DNA of 64,000 nucleotides from Terrabacter sp. Root181 (GTDB taxonomy: Bacteria > Actinomycetota > Actinomycetes > Actinomycetales > Dermatophilaceae). The notes under the pieces are model-generated. The model saw only the letters and a list, made by a program, of their open reading frames with translations, did not search any database and was not told where the DNA came from. Shown here piece after piece: positions 53,929 through 61,978 of the stretch (position 1 is its first letter; every line of letters begins with the position of its first letter). The stretch covers positions 602,457 to 666,456 of the forward strand of contig NZ_LMHU01000001.1 of NCBI RefSeq assembly GCF_001428505.1, read 5' to 3'. The translations under genes and the position numbers were made by a program.

Positions 53929-55281
53929 ATGACCCGCCCCTCGAGCGAGGCCGAGTACCTGGCCCGCATGGTTCCCCCCTCCGTCCGCGGCGTCGACCGT
54001 CGGACCCTGCTGCGCGGCGCCCTCGGCGTCGGCACCCTGCTCGGAGCGGGCGGCCTCGCCGCGTGCAGCTCCGACAGCACGGGCAGCACCGGCGTGCCGA
54101 CGGGGGCCGTCACCGGCACCGTCACCGTCGGCTCCAACCAGTCGGACGCCGTGCCGAAGGCCGCCGTCCAGTCCTACATGGACGCCTTCTCCAAGGCGAA
54201 CCCCGGCACGACGGTCAAGATCAACACCGTCGACCACAACTCCTTCCAGGAGAACATCAACAACTACCTGCAGGGCTCGCCCGACGACGTCTTCACGTGG
54301 TTCGCCGGCTACCGCATGCAGTTCTTCGCGGAGAAGGGCCTCGTCGGCGACATCTCCGACGTGTGGAAGAACATCACCGGCATGCCCGACGCCCTCAAGA
54401 AGGCCTCGACCGCCGCCGACGGCAAGCAGTACTTCGTGCCGATCACCAACTACCCGTGGGCAGTCTTCTACCGCAAGAGCGTCTTCCAGGAGAAGGGCTA
54501 CGAGGTCCCCAAGACCCTCGATGACCTCAACGCCCTCGGCGCCCAGATGAAGAAGGACGGCCTCGCCCCGATCGCCTTCGGCGACAAGGACGGCTGGCCC
54601 GCCATGGGCACGTTCGACCAGATCAACCTGCGCGTCAACGGCTACGACTTCCACGTCAGCCTGATGGCCGGCAAGGAGGCCTGGACCGACCCCAAGGTCA
54701 AGAAGGTCTTCGACACCTGGGCCGGCATCCTGCCCCTCCACCAGGCCGACTCGCTCGGTCGCACGTGGCAGGAGGCGGCGCAGTCGCTCCAGCAGAAGAA
54801 GTCCGGCATGTACGTCCTCGGCTCCTTCCTCGCCCAGCAGTTCAGCAAGGGCGCCGAGCAGGACGACCTCGACTTCTTCACCTTCCCGGAGATCGACTCG
54901 ACGATCGGCACCGACGCCATCGAGGCGCCCATCGACGGCTACATGATGAGCGCCAAGCCGAAGAACGAGGGCGCCGCCAAGAAGCTGCTCAAGTACATCT
55001 CTGAGCCCGAGGCCCAGCTGCTCGCGCTCAAGGCCGACCCGAGCGTCATCGCCACGAACCAGACGGCCGACACGAGCGGCTACACGGCCCTGCAGAAGAA
55101 GTCGCTGGAGTACGTGAAGTCGGCCAAGTCGATCGCGCAGTTCATGGACCGCGACACCCGCCCCGACTTCGCCTCGACGGTGATGATCCCGGCGATCCAG
55201 AGCTTCATCAAGAACCCGAAGGACATCGACGGTCTCCTCACCAGCATCGAGGCCCAGAAGAAGAGCATCTTCGGTTCCTGA
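53929..55281 (+). CDS. extracellular galactoside-binding lipoprotein of ABC importer
   Basis: A 450-residue solute-binding lipoprotein. DRRTLLRGALGVGTLLGAGG is a twin-arginine-like signal followed by lipobox GLAAC (Cys 46), so export may be via Tat. The mature domain is a family 1 carbohydrate-binding protein (GSPDDVFTWFAGYRMQFFAE, then PITNYPWAVFYRKSVFQEKG). AAAGGAG precedes the ATG by about 7 bases. It is first in an operon with two permeases and an alpha-galactosidase, so raffinose- or melibiose-type sugars, or galacto-oligosaccharides, are the likely ligands (inference). Confidence 0.9.
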   Translation: MTRPSSEAEYLARMVPPSVRGVDRRTLLRGALGVGTLLGAGGLAACSSDSTGSTGVPTGAVTGTVTVGSNQSDAVPKAAVQSYMDAFSKANPGTTVKINTVDHNSFQENINNYLQGSPDDVFTWFAGYRMQFFAEKGLVGDISDVWKNITGMPDALKKASTAADGKQYFVPITNYPWAVFYRKSVFQEKGYEVPKTLDDLNALGAQMKKDGLAPIAFGDKDGWPAMGTFDQINLRVNGYDFHVSLMAGKEAWTDPKVKKVFDTWAGILPLHQADSLGRTWQEAAQSLQQKKSGMYVLGSFLAQQFSKGAEQDDLDFFTFPEIDSTIGTDAIEAPIDGYMMSAKPKNEGAAKKLLKYISEPEAQLLALKADPSVIATNQTADTSGYTALQKKSLEYVKSAKSIAQFMDRDTRPDFASTVMIPAIQSFIKNPKDIDGLLTSIEAQKKSIFGS

Positions 55282-55297
55282 CGGGAGGCGAGCCGCC

Positions 55298-56191
55298 ATG
55301 GCGAGCAAGCGCAAGTACAGAGGTATCGACCAGCTGTCGACACGCGACAAGGTCGTGGTGTCGTTCATGGTCATCGTGCCGACCCTCATCGTCCTGTGGC
55401 TCGTCTGGCTGCCGGCGATCGGCTCGGTCCTGCTCTCCTTCACCAACTGGGACGGGATCGGGCCGCTCTCCGGCATCAAGTCGGTGGGCCTGCAGAACTA
55501 CCGGGACATCGCGACGATCTACCCGCCGTTCTGGCCGGCGATCCAGCACAACCTGATCTGGCTCGCCGTGATGTTCCTCGTCGCGACCCCGCTCGGCATG
55601 CTCTTCGCGGTGCTCGTCGACCGAGGCGTGGCCGGCACGCGGTTCTACCAGACGAGCATCTACCTCCCGGTGGTGCTGTCCCTGGCCCTCATCGGCTTCA
55701 TCTGGCAGCTGATCTACTCGCGTGACCAGGGCCTGATCAACGCGATCACGGGTGGCACGACGGACTGGTACGGCGACCCGAACGTCAACCTGTGGGCCGC
55801 GCTCGTGGCCGCGAGCTGGCGCCACGCGGGCTACATCATGCTGCTCTACCTGGCCGGCCTCAAGGGCGTCGACCCGTCGTTGCGCGAGGCGGCCAAGATC
55901 GACGGTGCCAGCGAGTCGCAGACGTTCTTCAAGGTCGTCTTCCCGGTCATGCGGCCGATCAACATCATCGTCCTCGTCGTGACCTTCATCGAGTCGCTGC
56001 GTGCCTTCGACCTCGTGTGGGTCATCAACAAGGGCCGCAACGGCCTCGAGCTCATCTCGACCCTCGTGACACAGAACGTCGTCGGCGAGGCGAGCCGCAT
56101 CGGCTTCGGGTCGGCGCTCGCGACGATCATGCTGCTCATCTCGAGCGTGCTCGTCTTCGTCTACCTGCGCATCGCCATGAAGGAGGACTGA
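55298..56191 (+). CDS. sugar ABC transporter permease (MalF-like)
   Basis: A 297-residue permease with six predicted helices. The EAA loop is SLREAAKIDGASESQTFFKV followed by VFPVMRPINIIV. It follows the binding-protein gene by 16 bases (GGGAGG upstream of the ATG) and precedes the second permease by 1 base. No ATPase gene is present in the operon, as in the bxl-type importer earlier in the window; a shared MsiK-type ATPase is expected. Confidence 0.9.
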   Translation: MASKRKYRGIDQLSTRDKVVVSFMVIVPTLIVLWLVWLPAIGSVLLSFTNWDGIGPLSGIKSVGLQNYRDIATIYPPFWPAIQHNLIWLAVMFLVATPLGMLFAVLVDRGVAGTRFYQTSIYLPVVLSLALIGFIWQLIYSRDQGLINAITGGTTDWYGDPNVNLWAALVAASWRHAGYIMLLYLAGLKGVDPSLREAAKIDGASESQTFFKVVFPVMRPINIIVLVVTFIESLRAFDLVWVINKGRNGLELISTLVTQNVVGEASRIGFGSALATIMLLISSVLVFVYLRIAMKED

Positions 56192-56192
56192 C

Positions 56193-57110
56193 ATGTCCGT
56201 CACCGCCGACCCGGTCCAGGAGCGCAGCGAGGCACTGCTCAAGCCGCGCGAGGGGGGCCCGCAGTCCGGCCGTCGCTGGCTGCTGCCGGTCATGCTCACC
56301 CTGATCTCGCTGATCTGGCTGTTCCCGCTGCTCCTCGCCCTCGTCAACTCGTTCCGCGACTACGCCTTCACGGCGAAGAACGGCTACGTCTCGTGGGGCG
56401 GCTTCACCTTCGACAACTACACGAACGCGTGGCAGCAGGCCGACTTCGGCCTGCACTTCATGAACTCGGCGATCATCACGATCCCCGCGGTCATCCTCAC
56501 CCTGTTCCTGTCGTGCTGCGTGGCGTTCGTCGTGGCGCGCTTCTCGTACAGGTTCAACCTCGCGCTGCTGGGCTTCTTCCTCGCGGCGAACCTGCTGCCG
56601 CCCCAGGCGCTGCTCATCCCGGTCTACCGGATGTTCCGCGCCATCGAGGTGCCGCTGTGGATCAGCGACTCGGGCACCCTGCTCAACAGCTTCGTCGGCC
56701 TGATCCTCGTCAACATGGCCTTCCAGATCGGCTTCTGCGCCTTCGTGCTGAGCAACTACATGAAGGCGCTGCCGAAGGAGCTCTACGAGTCGGCCGTCAT
56801 CGACGGTGCGAGCGTGAGCCGGCAGTTCTTCCAGATCACGCTGCCGCTCTGCCGTCCGGCCCTCGCGGCGCTCGCGGTGCTGCAGACGACGTGGATCTAC
56901 AACGAGTTCTTCTGGGCCACGGTGCTGCTCCAGCAGGGTGACAAGTTCCCGGTGACGAGCTCGCTCAACAACCTGCGGGGCCAGTTCTTCACCGACAACA
57001 ACCTCGTGGCCGCCGGGTCGATGATCGTCGCGATCCCGACCCTGGTCATCTTCTTCGTGCTCCAACGACACTTCGTGGCCGGCCTGACGCTCGGCGCGAC
57101 CAAGGGATGA
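56193..57110 (+). CDS. sugar ABC transporter permease (MalG-like)
   Basis: A 305-residue permease with a hydrophilic N-terminus of about 30 residues and six predicted helices. The EAA loop is ELYESAVIDGASVSRQFFQI followed by TLPLCRPALAALAVLQ. GGAGG lies in the end of the preceding gene, and the next gene (alpha-galactosidase) starts 1 base after its stop. It pairs with the MalF-like permease. Confidence 0.9.
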   Translation: MSVTADPVQERSEALLKPREGGPQSGRRWLLPVMLTLISLIWLFPLLLALVNSFRDYAFTAKNGYVSWGGFTFDNYTNAWQQADFGLHFMNSAIITIPAVILTLFLSCCVAFVVARFSYRFNLALLGFFLAANLLPPQALLIPVYRMFRAIEVPLWISDSGTLLNSFVGLILVNMAFQIGFCAFVLSNYMKALPKELYESAVIDGASVSRQFFQITLPLCRPALAALAVLQTTWIYNEFFWATVLLQQGDKFPVTSSLNNLRGQFFTDNNLVAAGSMIVAIPTLVIFFVLQRHFVAGLTLGATKG

Positions 57111-57111
57111 C

Positions 57112-59313
57112 GTGACCGACCTGACCGACCAGTCCGCACCGTCCACCGTCCACCTGGAGTCCGCCGGGACCGCGCTCGTGCTCGAGCCGCGTCCCGGCGG
57201 CTCGGGGCTGCCCGAGGTGGTCCACTGGGGCCCCGCGCTCGAGGGCGGGGCGAGCACGTATGCCGCCCTGTCCGCCGTGACGACGGCGCCCGTCACCCAC
57301 AGTGCGCTCGACGTGCCGTGGCCGCTCACCGTGCTGCCCGGCGAGGCCGACGGCTGGTCGGGCACGCCCGGCTGGTCCGGGCACCGGGCCGGTGCCGCGG
57401 GCGCCGTGCGCTGGGGCGACGTGACGTGCGATGCCACCGACGGCGCCGTCGTGACGCGCGCGAGCTCGCCGGACGGCATACGCCTGGAGGTGCGGCACGC
57501 GCTCGACGAGCACGGCGTGCTCCGCGTCGACGCGTCGGTGACCAACACGAGCGACGAGACCGCACCCCTCGACGTGTCGGCGCTGCGGGCGATCCTGCCG
57601 CTGCCCGTGCGCGCCGACGAGGTGCTCGACCTCACCGGCCGCTGGTGCCGCGAGCGCTCACCGCAGCGCAGCCGACTCGACCACGGCACCCACCTGCGTG
57701 CGTCGCGCCGCGGGCGCACCGGGCACGACGCGACCCTGCTGATGATGGCCGGGACGACCGGCTTCGGCTGGCGCTCCGGTGAGGTCTGGGCCGTGCACAC
57801 CGCGTGGAGCGGCAACCACGAGCACCTCGTCGAGGCGCTGCCCGAGGGCGCCGGGCGCCACCACGCCGTCATCGGCGGCGGCGAGCTGCTCGCTCCCGGC
57901 GAGGTGCGCCTCGCGCCGGGGGAGTCGTATGCCGCCCCGACCGTCGTCTTCGTCCACTCGACCGACGGCCTCGACGGCCTGTCCCGACGGCTGCACCGCA
58001 GCCTGCGCGCCCGTCCCGCTCACCCGTCGCGCCCGCGCCCCGTCGTGCTCAACACGTGGGAGGCCGTCTACTTCGAGACCGACCTCGAGCAGCTGAAGTC
58101 CCTGGCCGACACGGCCGCCCGCATCGGGGTCGAGCGCTTCGTCCTCGACGACGGCTGGTTCGGCGGCCGGCGGCACGACCGCGCCGGGCTCGGCGACTGG
58201 GTCGTCTCGACCGACGTGTGGCCCGACGGCATGGGCCCGCTCGTCGACCACGTCAAGGGCCTCGGTCTCGAGTTCGGGCTGTGGTTCGAGCCCGAGATGG
58301 TCAACGAGGACAGCGACCTCGTGCGCGAGCACCCCGAGTGGGTGCTGCGCCCGGCTGCCGGCTCGCCGCGCGAGTGGCGCTGGCAGCAGCTGCTCGACCT
58401 CACCGACGACGACGCCTCCGCCCAGCTGCTCGAGCGGATCAGCGGCCTCGTCGCCGACATCGGCATCGACTACATCAAGTGGGACCACAACCGCGACCTC
58501 CTCGAGGCCGTGCACACCGTCGACGGCCCGTCCGGTCGGCTCGTCGACGCCCCCGCCGTGCACGCGCACACGCTCGCCTTCTACCGGCTCCTCGACGACC
58601 TGCGGGCCCGCCACCCGCGGCTCGAGATCGAGTCGTGCAGCAGTGGCGGCGCGCGCGTCGACCTCGCCGTGCTCGACCGCACCGACCGCATCTGGACGAG
58701 CGACTGCAACGACGCCCTCGAGCGTGCGAGCATCCAGCGCTGGACGAGCCTGCTCGTGCCGGCGGAGCTCATGGGCACTCACGTCGGCCCGGCGACCGCG
58801 CACACGACTCACCGCACGGTCGACCTCGGCTTCCGCATGCTCATGGCCCTCCAGGGCCACGCGGGCCTCGAGTGGGACATCACGCAGTGCTCCGACGACG
58901 AGCTCGAGGCGCTGACGGCGTGGACGGCGCTCGCACGCGAGCTGCGGCCGCTGCTGCACACCGGTGACCTCGTGCGGTCCGAGAGCCCCGACGGGACCGT
59001 GCTCGTGACGGGCACGGTCGACGCGGACCGCCGCCGGGCGGCCTACACGGTCGCCAGGCTGGTGACCGGTCGCGACGCGGTGACCGGGGCGCTGCCCCTG
59101 CCGGGCCTCGACCCCAGCCGGTCGTATGCCGTCCGCGTCCGTCCCGAGGCCGGGCTCCCTGCCGTCGTGCAGAACACGCCGCCGTCCTGGTGGGACGGGG
59201 CGCTCGGCGACGACGGCGTCGTCGTGCCCGGTGCCATCCTGAGCCGGGTCGGGCTGCCGGTCCCGGTGATGGGCCCTGCCCAGGGCTACCTCCTCGACCT
59301 CCGGGCCGTCTGA
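57112..59313 (+). CDS. GH36 alpha-galactosidase
   Basis: A 733-residue cytoplasmic enzyme, the usual GH36 length. After the N-terminal beta-sandwich, the barrel begins near residue 310 (VLNTWEAVYFETD). The nucleophile is D458 in YIKWDHNRDLLE and the acid/base D531 in RIWTSDCNDALER; FVLDDGWFGGRR and GLWFEPEMVNEDSDL are also conserved. It is last in the importer operon and would cleave imported raffinose-family or melibiose-type sugars; galactose then goes to GalK and GalT. The gene carries four copies of the dispersed GTATGCCG motif, unlike the rest of this operon. Confidence 0.94.
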   Translation: MTDLTDQSAPSTVHLESAGTALVLEPRPGGSGLPEVVHWGPALEGGASTYAALSAVTTAPVTHSALDVPWPLTVLPGEADGWSGTPGWSGHRAGAAGAVRWGDVTCDATDGAVVTRASSPDGIRLEVRHALDEHGVLRVDASVTNTSDETAPLDVSALRAILPLPVRADEVLDLTGRWCRERSPQRSRLDHGTHLRASRRGRTGHDATLLMMAGTTGFGWRSGEVWAVHTAWSGNHEHLVEALPEGAGRHHAVIGGGELLAPGEVRLAPGESYAAPTVVFVHSTDGLDGLSRRLHRSLRARPAHPSRPRPVVLNTWEAVYFETDLEQLKSLADTAARIGVERFVLDDGWFGGRRHDRAGLGDWVVSTDVWPDGMGPLVDHVKGLGLEFGLWFEPEMVNEDSDLVREHPEWVLRPAAGSPREWRWQQLLDLTDDDASAQLLERISGLVADIGIDYIKWDHNRDLLEAVHTVDGPSGRLVDAPAVHAHTLAFYRLLDDLRARHPRLEIESCSSGGARVDLAVLDRTDRIWTSDCNDALERASIQRWTSLLVPAELMGTHVGPATAHTTHRTVDLGFRMLMALQGHAGLEWDITQCSDDELEALTAWTALARELRPLLHTGDLVRSESPDGTVLVTGTVDADRRRAAYTVARLVTGRDAVTGALPLPGLDPSRSYAVRVRPEAGLPAVVQNTPPSWWDGALGDDGVVVPGAILSRVGLPVPVMGPAQGYLLDLRAV

Positions 59314-59320
59314 CGGTCGG

Positions 59321-59842
59321 TCAGGGGGTCCGGCAGTCGCGGCAGGTGCCGAGCAGCGCGGCGTGGCCGGTGTCGAGGACGAAGCCGAGGTCGTCGCGCA
59401 GCCGCGCTGCGACCCCGTCGAACACGTCCGGTGCCACGTCGAGCACACGCCCGCAGACGTGGCACTGGACGTGGGCGTGCCCGTGCTCGTGGTGGTGCTC
59501 GGGCTCCGGGTCGGCGAGGTGGTAGACCGTGGCCGACCCGCCGAGGTGGACGTGCGAGAGCACGCCGGTCTCGGCGAGCGAGGTCAGCGTGCGGTAGACG
59601 GTGGCCCGGTGGACGCTCGGCTCGACGTCGGCCACCCGCGTGCCGATCTGCTCGGCCGTGAGGTGCTCGTCGGCGAGGCCGGCGGCGTCGAGGACGTGCA
59701 GGACGGCATACCTCGCCGGGGTGACGCGCTCACCGGCGGACCGCAGCCGCGCGACGGCGGCGGCCACCCGGGGGCTCAGTGCGGGGCTCGGTGCGGGGCC
59801 CGGTGCGGGGCTCGGTGCGGGGCTCTCGGCGGAGGGGGGCAC
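59321..59842 (-). CDS. Fur-family metal-dependent regulator (Zur/PerR/Fur type)
   Basis: A 173-residue regulator. After a Pro/Ala/Ser-rich N-terminus comes the winged helix (RVTPARYAVLHVLDAAGLAD, then VHRATVYRTLTSLAETGVLS). Metal sites follow: HHHEHGHAHVQCHVCG and the C-terminal CRDC, so both Cys pairs of the structural zinc are present. Which metal or signal it senses is not decided by eye. GTG 59842 is chosen because GATAAT lies 6 bases before it; a GTG at 59884 would run into the divergent tdh promoter. The N-terminal tail is coded by four 12-base tandem repeats. Confidence 0.85.
   Translation of the reverse strand: MPPSAESPAPSPAPGPAPSPALSPRVAAAVARLRSAGERVTPARYAVLHVLDAAGLADEHLTAEQIGTRVADVEPSVHRATVYRTLTSLAETGVLSHVHLGGSATVYHLADPEPEHHHEHGHAHVQCHVCGRVLDVAPDVFDGVAARLRDDLGFVLDTGHAALLGTCRDCRTP
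59777..59824. repeat. four tandem 12-bp repeats in the Fur-family gene
   Basis: Consecutive copies CAGTGCGGGGCT, CGGTGCGGGGCC, CGGTGCGGGGCT, CGGTGCGGGGCT. The unit is a multiple of three, so copy changes keep the frame; each adds four residues (P, A, S or G) to the tail of the regulator. Confidence 0.85.
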
Positions 59843-59849
59843 GCTCCCA

Positions 59850-59868
59850 TTATCGGCAGTGGCAGACT
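59850..59868. promoter_or_regulatory. overlapping divergent leaderless promoters, fur-like gene and tdh
   Basis: GATAAT on the minus strand (59850-59855) is 6 bases before GTG 59842, and CAGACT on the plus strand (59863-59868) is 6 bases before GTG 59875. Only 7 bases separate the two boxes. Both deviate from TANNNT at one position. Confidence 0.4.
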
Positions 59869-59874
59869 CTCCCC

Positions 59875-60912
59875 GTGCGCGCACTCACGAAGCTGACCGC
59901 AGGCCCCGGCCTCTCGCTCGTCGACCGTCCCGAGCCCGAGTGCGGGCCCGCCGACGTCAAGATCCGCGTCCTGCGGGCGGGCCTGTGCGGCACCGACCTG
60001 CACCTCGCGGGCTGGGACGACTGGGCCCAGTCCACCGTCAAGCCGCCGCTCGTCATCGGCCACGAGTTCTACGGCGAGGTCGTCGAGGTCGGCGAGGACG
60101 TCACGGGCGTCTCCATCGGTGACCGCGCGTCGGGCGAGGGCCACATCGTGTGCGGCCGCTGCCGCAACTGCCGGGCCGGCCGACGCCACCTCTGCATCCG
60201 GACCGAGGGCATCGGCCTCAACCGCGACGGCGCCTTCGCCGACTACGTCGTCATCCCGGCGAGCAACGCGTGGATCCAGCCCGCCGACCTCGACCCCGAC
60301 CTCGGTGCCGTCTTCGACCCGCTCGGCAACGCGACCCACACCGCCCTGCAGTGGCCGATGGTCGGCGAGGACGTCGTCATCACCGGCGCCGGCCCGATCG
60401 GCGTCATGGCGGCCGCGATCGCGCGCCACGCGGGCGCCCGCTACGTCGTCGTCACCGACGCGAGCGACTACCGCCTCGCGCTCGCCGAGCACGCCGGCGC
60501 CGACCTCACGATCAACGTGACGCGCGAGAGCCTCGCCGACGCGCAGGCCCACCTCGGCATGAAGGAGGGCTTCGACATCGGGCTCGAGATGTCGGGTGCC
60601 GCGCCGGCCGTCACCGACATGATCGCCAACATGAACCACGGCGGCCGCATCGCGCTGCTCGGCCTGCCGCACCAGTCCTACGAGCTCGACTGGGGCAAGG
60701 TCATCACCCACATGATCACGCTCAAGGGCATCTACGGCCGCGAGATGTACGACACCTGGTACGCCATGTCGCAGATGATCGCGACGTCCGAGCGCTTCCG
60801 GTCGGCCGTCGCGCAGGTCATCACGCACCGCTTCCCCGCCGAGCAGTGGGAGGAGGCCTTCGAGACCGCCCGGTCCGGCCAGTGCGGCAAGGTCGTCCTC
60901 GACTGGAGCTGA
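59875..60912 (+). CDS. tdh: L-threonine 3-dehydrogenase
   Basis: A 345-residue zinc dehydrogenase oxidising threonine to 2-amino-3-ketobutyrate with NAD. It aligns along its length with E. coli Tdh in memory: CGTDLHLAGWDDWAQ, GHEFYGEVVEVGEDV, GDRASGEGHIVCGRCRNCRA, FDPLGNATHTAL, and IKGIYGRE-like LKGIYGREMYDTWY. Catalytic zinc ligands C38, H63 and E64 and structural zinc cysteines C93, C96, C99 and C107 are present. The GTG start is supported by CAGACT 6 bases upstream. No kbl gene follows. It is divergent from the Fur-family gene with 32 bases between starts. Confidence 0.92.
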   Translation: MRALTKLTAGPGLSLVDRPEPECGPADVKIRVLRAGLCGTDLHLAGWDDWAQSTVKPPLVIGHEFYGEVVEVGEDVTGVSIGDRASGEGHIVCGRCRNCRAGRRHLCIRTEGIGLNRDGAFADYVVIPASNAWIQPADLDPDLGAVFDPLGNATHTALQWPMVGEDVVITGAGPIGVMAAAIARHAGARYVVVTDASDYRLALAEHAGADLTINVTRESLADAQAHLGMKEGFDIGLEMSGAAPAVTDMIANMNHGGRIALLGLPHQSYELDWGKVITHMITLKGIYGREMYDTWYAMSQMIATSERFRSAVAQVITHRFPAEQWEEAFETARSGQCGKVVLDWS

Positions 60913-60923
60913 AGGGCTCTCGT

Positions 60924-61595
60924 ATGCCGTCCGCTCCCGACCCGGGTGACCGCCCCCGTCCGCTCGTCCTCCTCCACGGCCTCGGCCAGTCGCCGATCGC
61001 GTGGCAGGACTTCGTGTCGGCCTACGGCGCCGGACGCCCGATGACGGCGCCGTGGATGAAGGGCCTCAAGCCCAAGGACCCCGTCGGCTTCGACCTCGGG
61101 GCGGCAGCGTCCGGCGTCGCCGACGAGCTCGAGCTGCAGGGCGTGCGGCAGGCCGACTTCGTCGGGGTGTCGGTCGGCGCGAGCGTCGCGCTGCGCCTCG
61201 CCGTCGAGCGGCCTGAGCTCGTCGGACGGCTCGTCCTCGGCGGCGCGCTCGTACGGCCCGGCAGGGGTGCGCTGCGGATGCAGCGCCTCGCCATGCGGCT
61301 CGTGCCGGAGGGCCGGCTCGTGGACGCGGGGGTCTCGCGTCCGCGGATGCTCGCCGTGCTCGACGCGCTCAAGGGCTTCGACGGCACCGAGTCGCTGCGC
61401 ACGGTCACGGCGCCCGTGCTCGTCGTCGCCGGGTCGAGGGACAAGGCCGGGATCGCCGCCGCGCAGGAGCTGTCGCGGCACCTGCCGACCGCCCACCTCC
61501 AGGTCATCGACGGCGCCGGAGCCCTCGTCAACACCGAGTCGGCGCGCGAGCTCGCGGACCTCACGCACGCCTTCCTCGACGAGCCGGACCCGTGA
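60924..61595 (+). CDS. alpha/beta-hydrolase-fold protein lacking the catalytic histidine
   Basis: A 223-residue protein with the alpha/beta-hydrolase fold. The oxyanion region LLHGLGQ (residues 16-22), nucleophile elbow GVSVGAS (S83) and the acid in GSRDKAG (D173) are present. The usual C-terminal GAGH is GAGA here, with Ala 200 where the catalytic His normally lies, so hydrolase activity is doubtful unless another His (for example H215) replaces it. The ATG at 60924 lies in a copy of the dispersed motif, 11 bases after tdh. The stop overlaps the next gene start as GTGA. Confidence 0.82.
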   Translation: MPSAPDPGDRPRPLVLLHGLGQSPIAWQDFVSAYGAGRPMTAPWMKGLKPKDPVGFDLGAAASGVADELELQGVRQADFVGVSVGASVALRLAVERPELVGRLVLGGALVRPGRGALRMQRLAMRLVPEGRLVDAGVSRPRMLAVLDALKGFDGTESLRTVTAPVLVVAGSRDKAGIAAAQELSRHLPTAHLQVIDGAGALVNTESARELADLTHAFLDEPDP

Positions 61596-61969
61596 CCGCG
61601 CGCTCCGTCGCCGGCGTCAACGCGAATGACGTCGTGGCCTTCGGCGTCGAGGTGCTGGCCGTCGTCCTGCTCGCGGTCTGGGGAGCCACGCTCGGGACCA
61701 CCACCGCCGCCCACGTGCTCGGCGGGGTCCTCGTACCGACGGCCGCCGTCACCCTCTGGGGACTCTTCGCGGCGCCACGGGCCGTCGTGCAGGTGCCCGT
61801 GCTCGGCGTCCTGACGAAGGTCGTCGTGCTCGGTGGTGCGGTGGGTGCGGCCTTCGTGGTCCTGCCGGTCGCGTGGGCGCTGGTCGTGGCTGGACTCGTC
61901 GTCGTCAACACCGTGCTCACGTGGTTCGGTCCCTTCGCGCACCGGGGCGCGGGTCCGTCCTCGTTCTAG
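61592..61969 (+). CDS. DUF2568 (YrdB-like) membrane protein
   Basis: A 125-residue membrane protein with four predicted helices separated by short loops: VVAFGVEVLAVVLLAVWGAT, HVLGGVLVPTAAVTLWGLF, LGVLTKVVVLGGAVGAAFVV and WALVVAGLVVVNTVLTWFGP. This matches the DUF2568 family, whose role is unknown. It is co-translated with the upstream hydrolase-like gene (GTGA overlap). Confidence 0.82.
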   Translation: MTARSVAGVNANDVVAFGVEVLAVVLLAVWGATLGTTTAAHVLGGVLVPTAAVTLWGLFAAPRAVVQVPVLGVLTKVVVLGGAVGAAFVVLPVAWALVVAGLVVVNTVLTWFGPFAHRGAGPSSF

Positions 61970-61972
61970 GGT
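61967..61972 (+). promoter_or_regulatory. -10 box, leaderless promoter of the antiporter gene
   Basis: TAGGGT overlaps the stop of the DUF2568 gene and ends 6 bases before GTG 61979. Confidence 0.55.
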
Positions 61973-61978
61973 GCGAGG

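Noticed and set aside
53727-54137. Minus-strand open frame across the GH42/importer control region
   Set aside because: It spans the promoter and the signal peptide region of the binding protein in antisense and has no recognisable domain.
59777-59824. Tandem 12-mers as a CRISPR-like array
   Set aside because: There are no spacers; it is a simple in-frame minisatellite inside a coding region.
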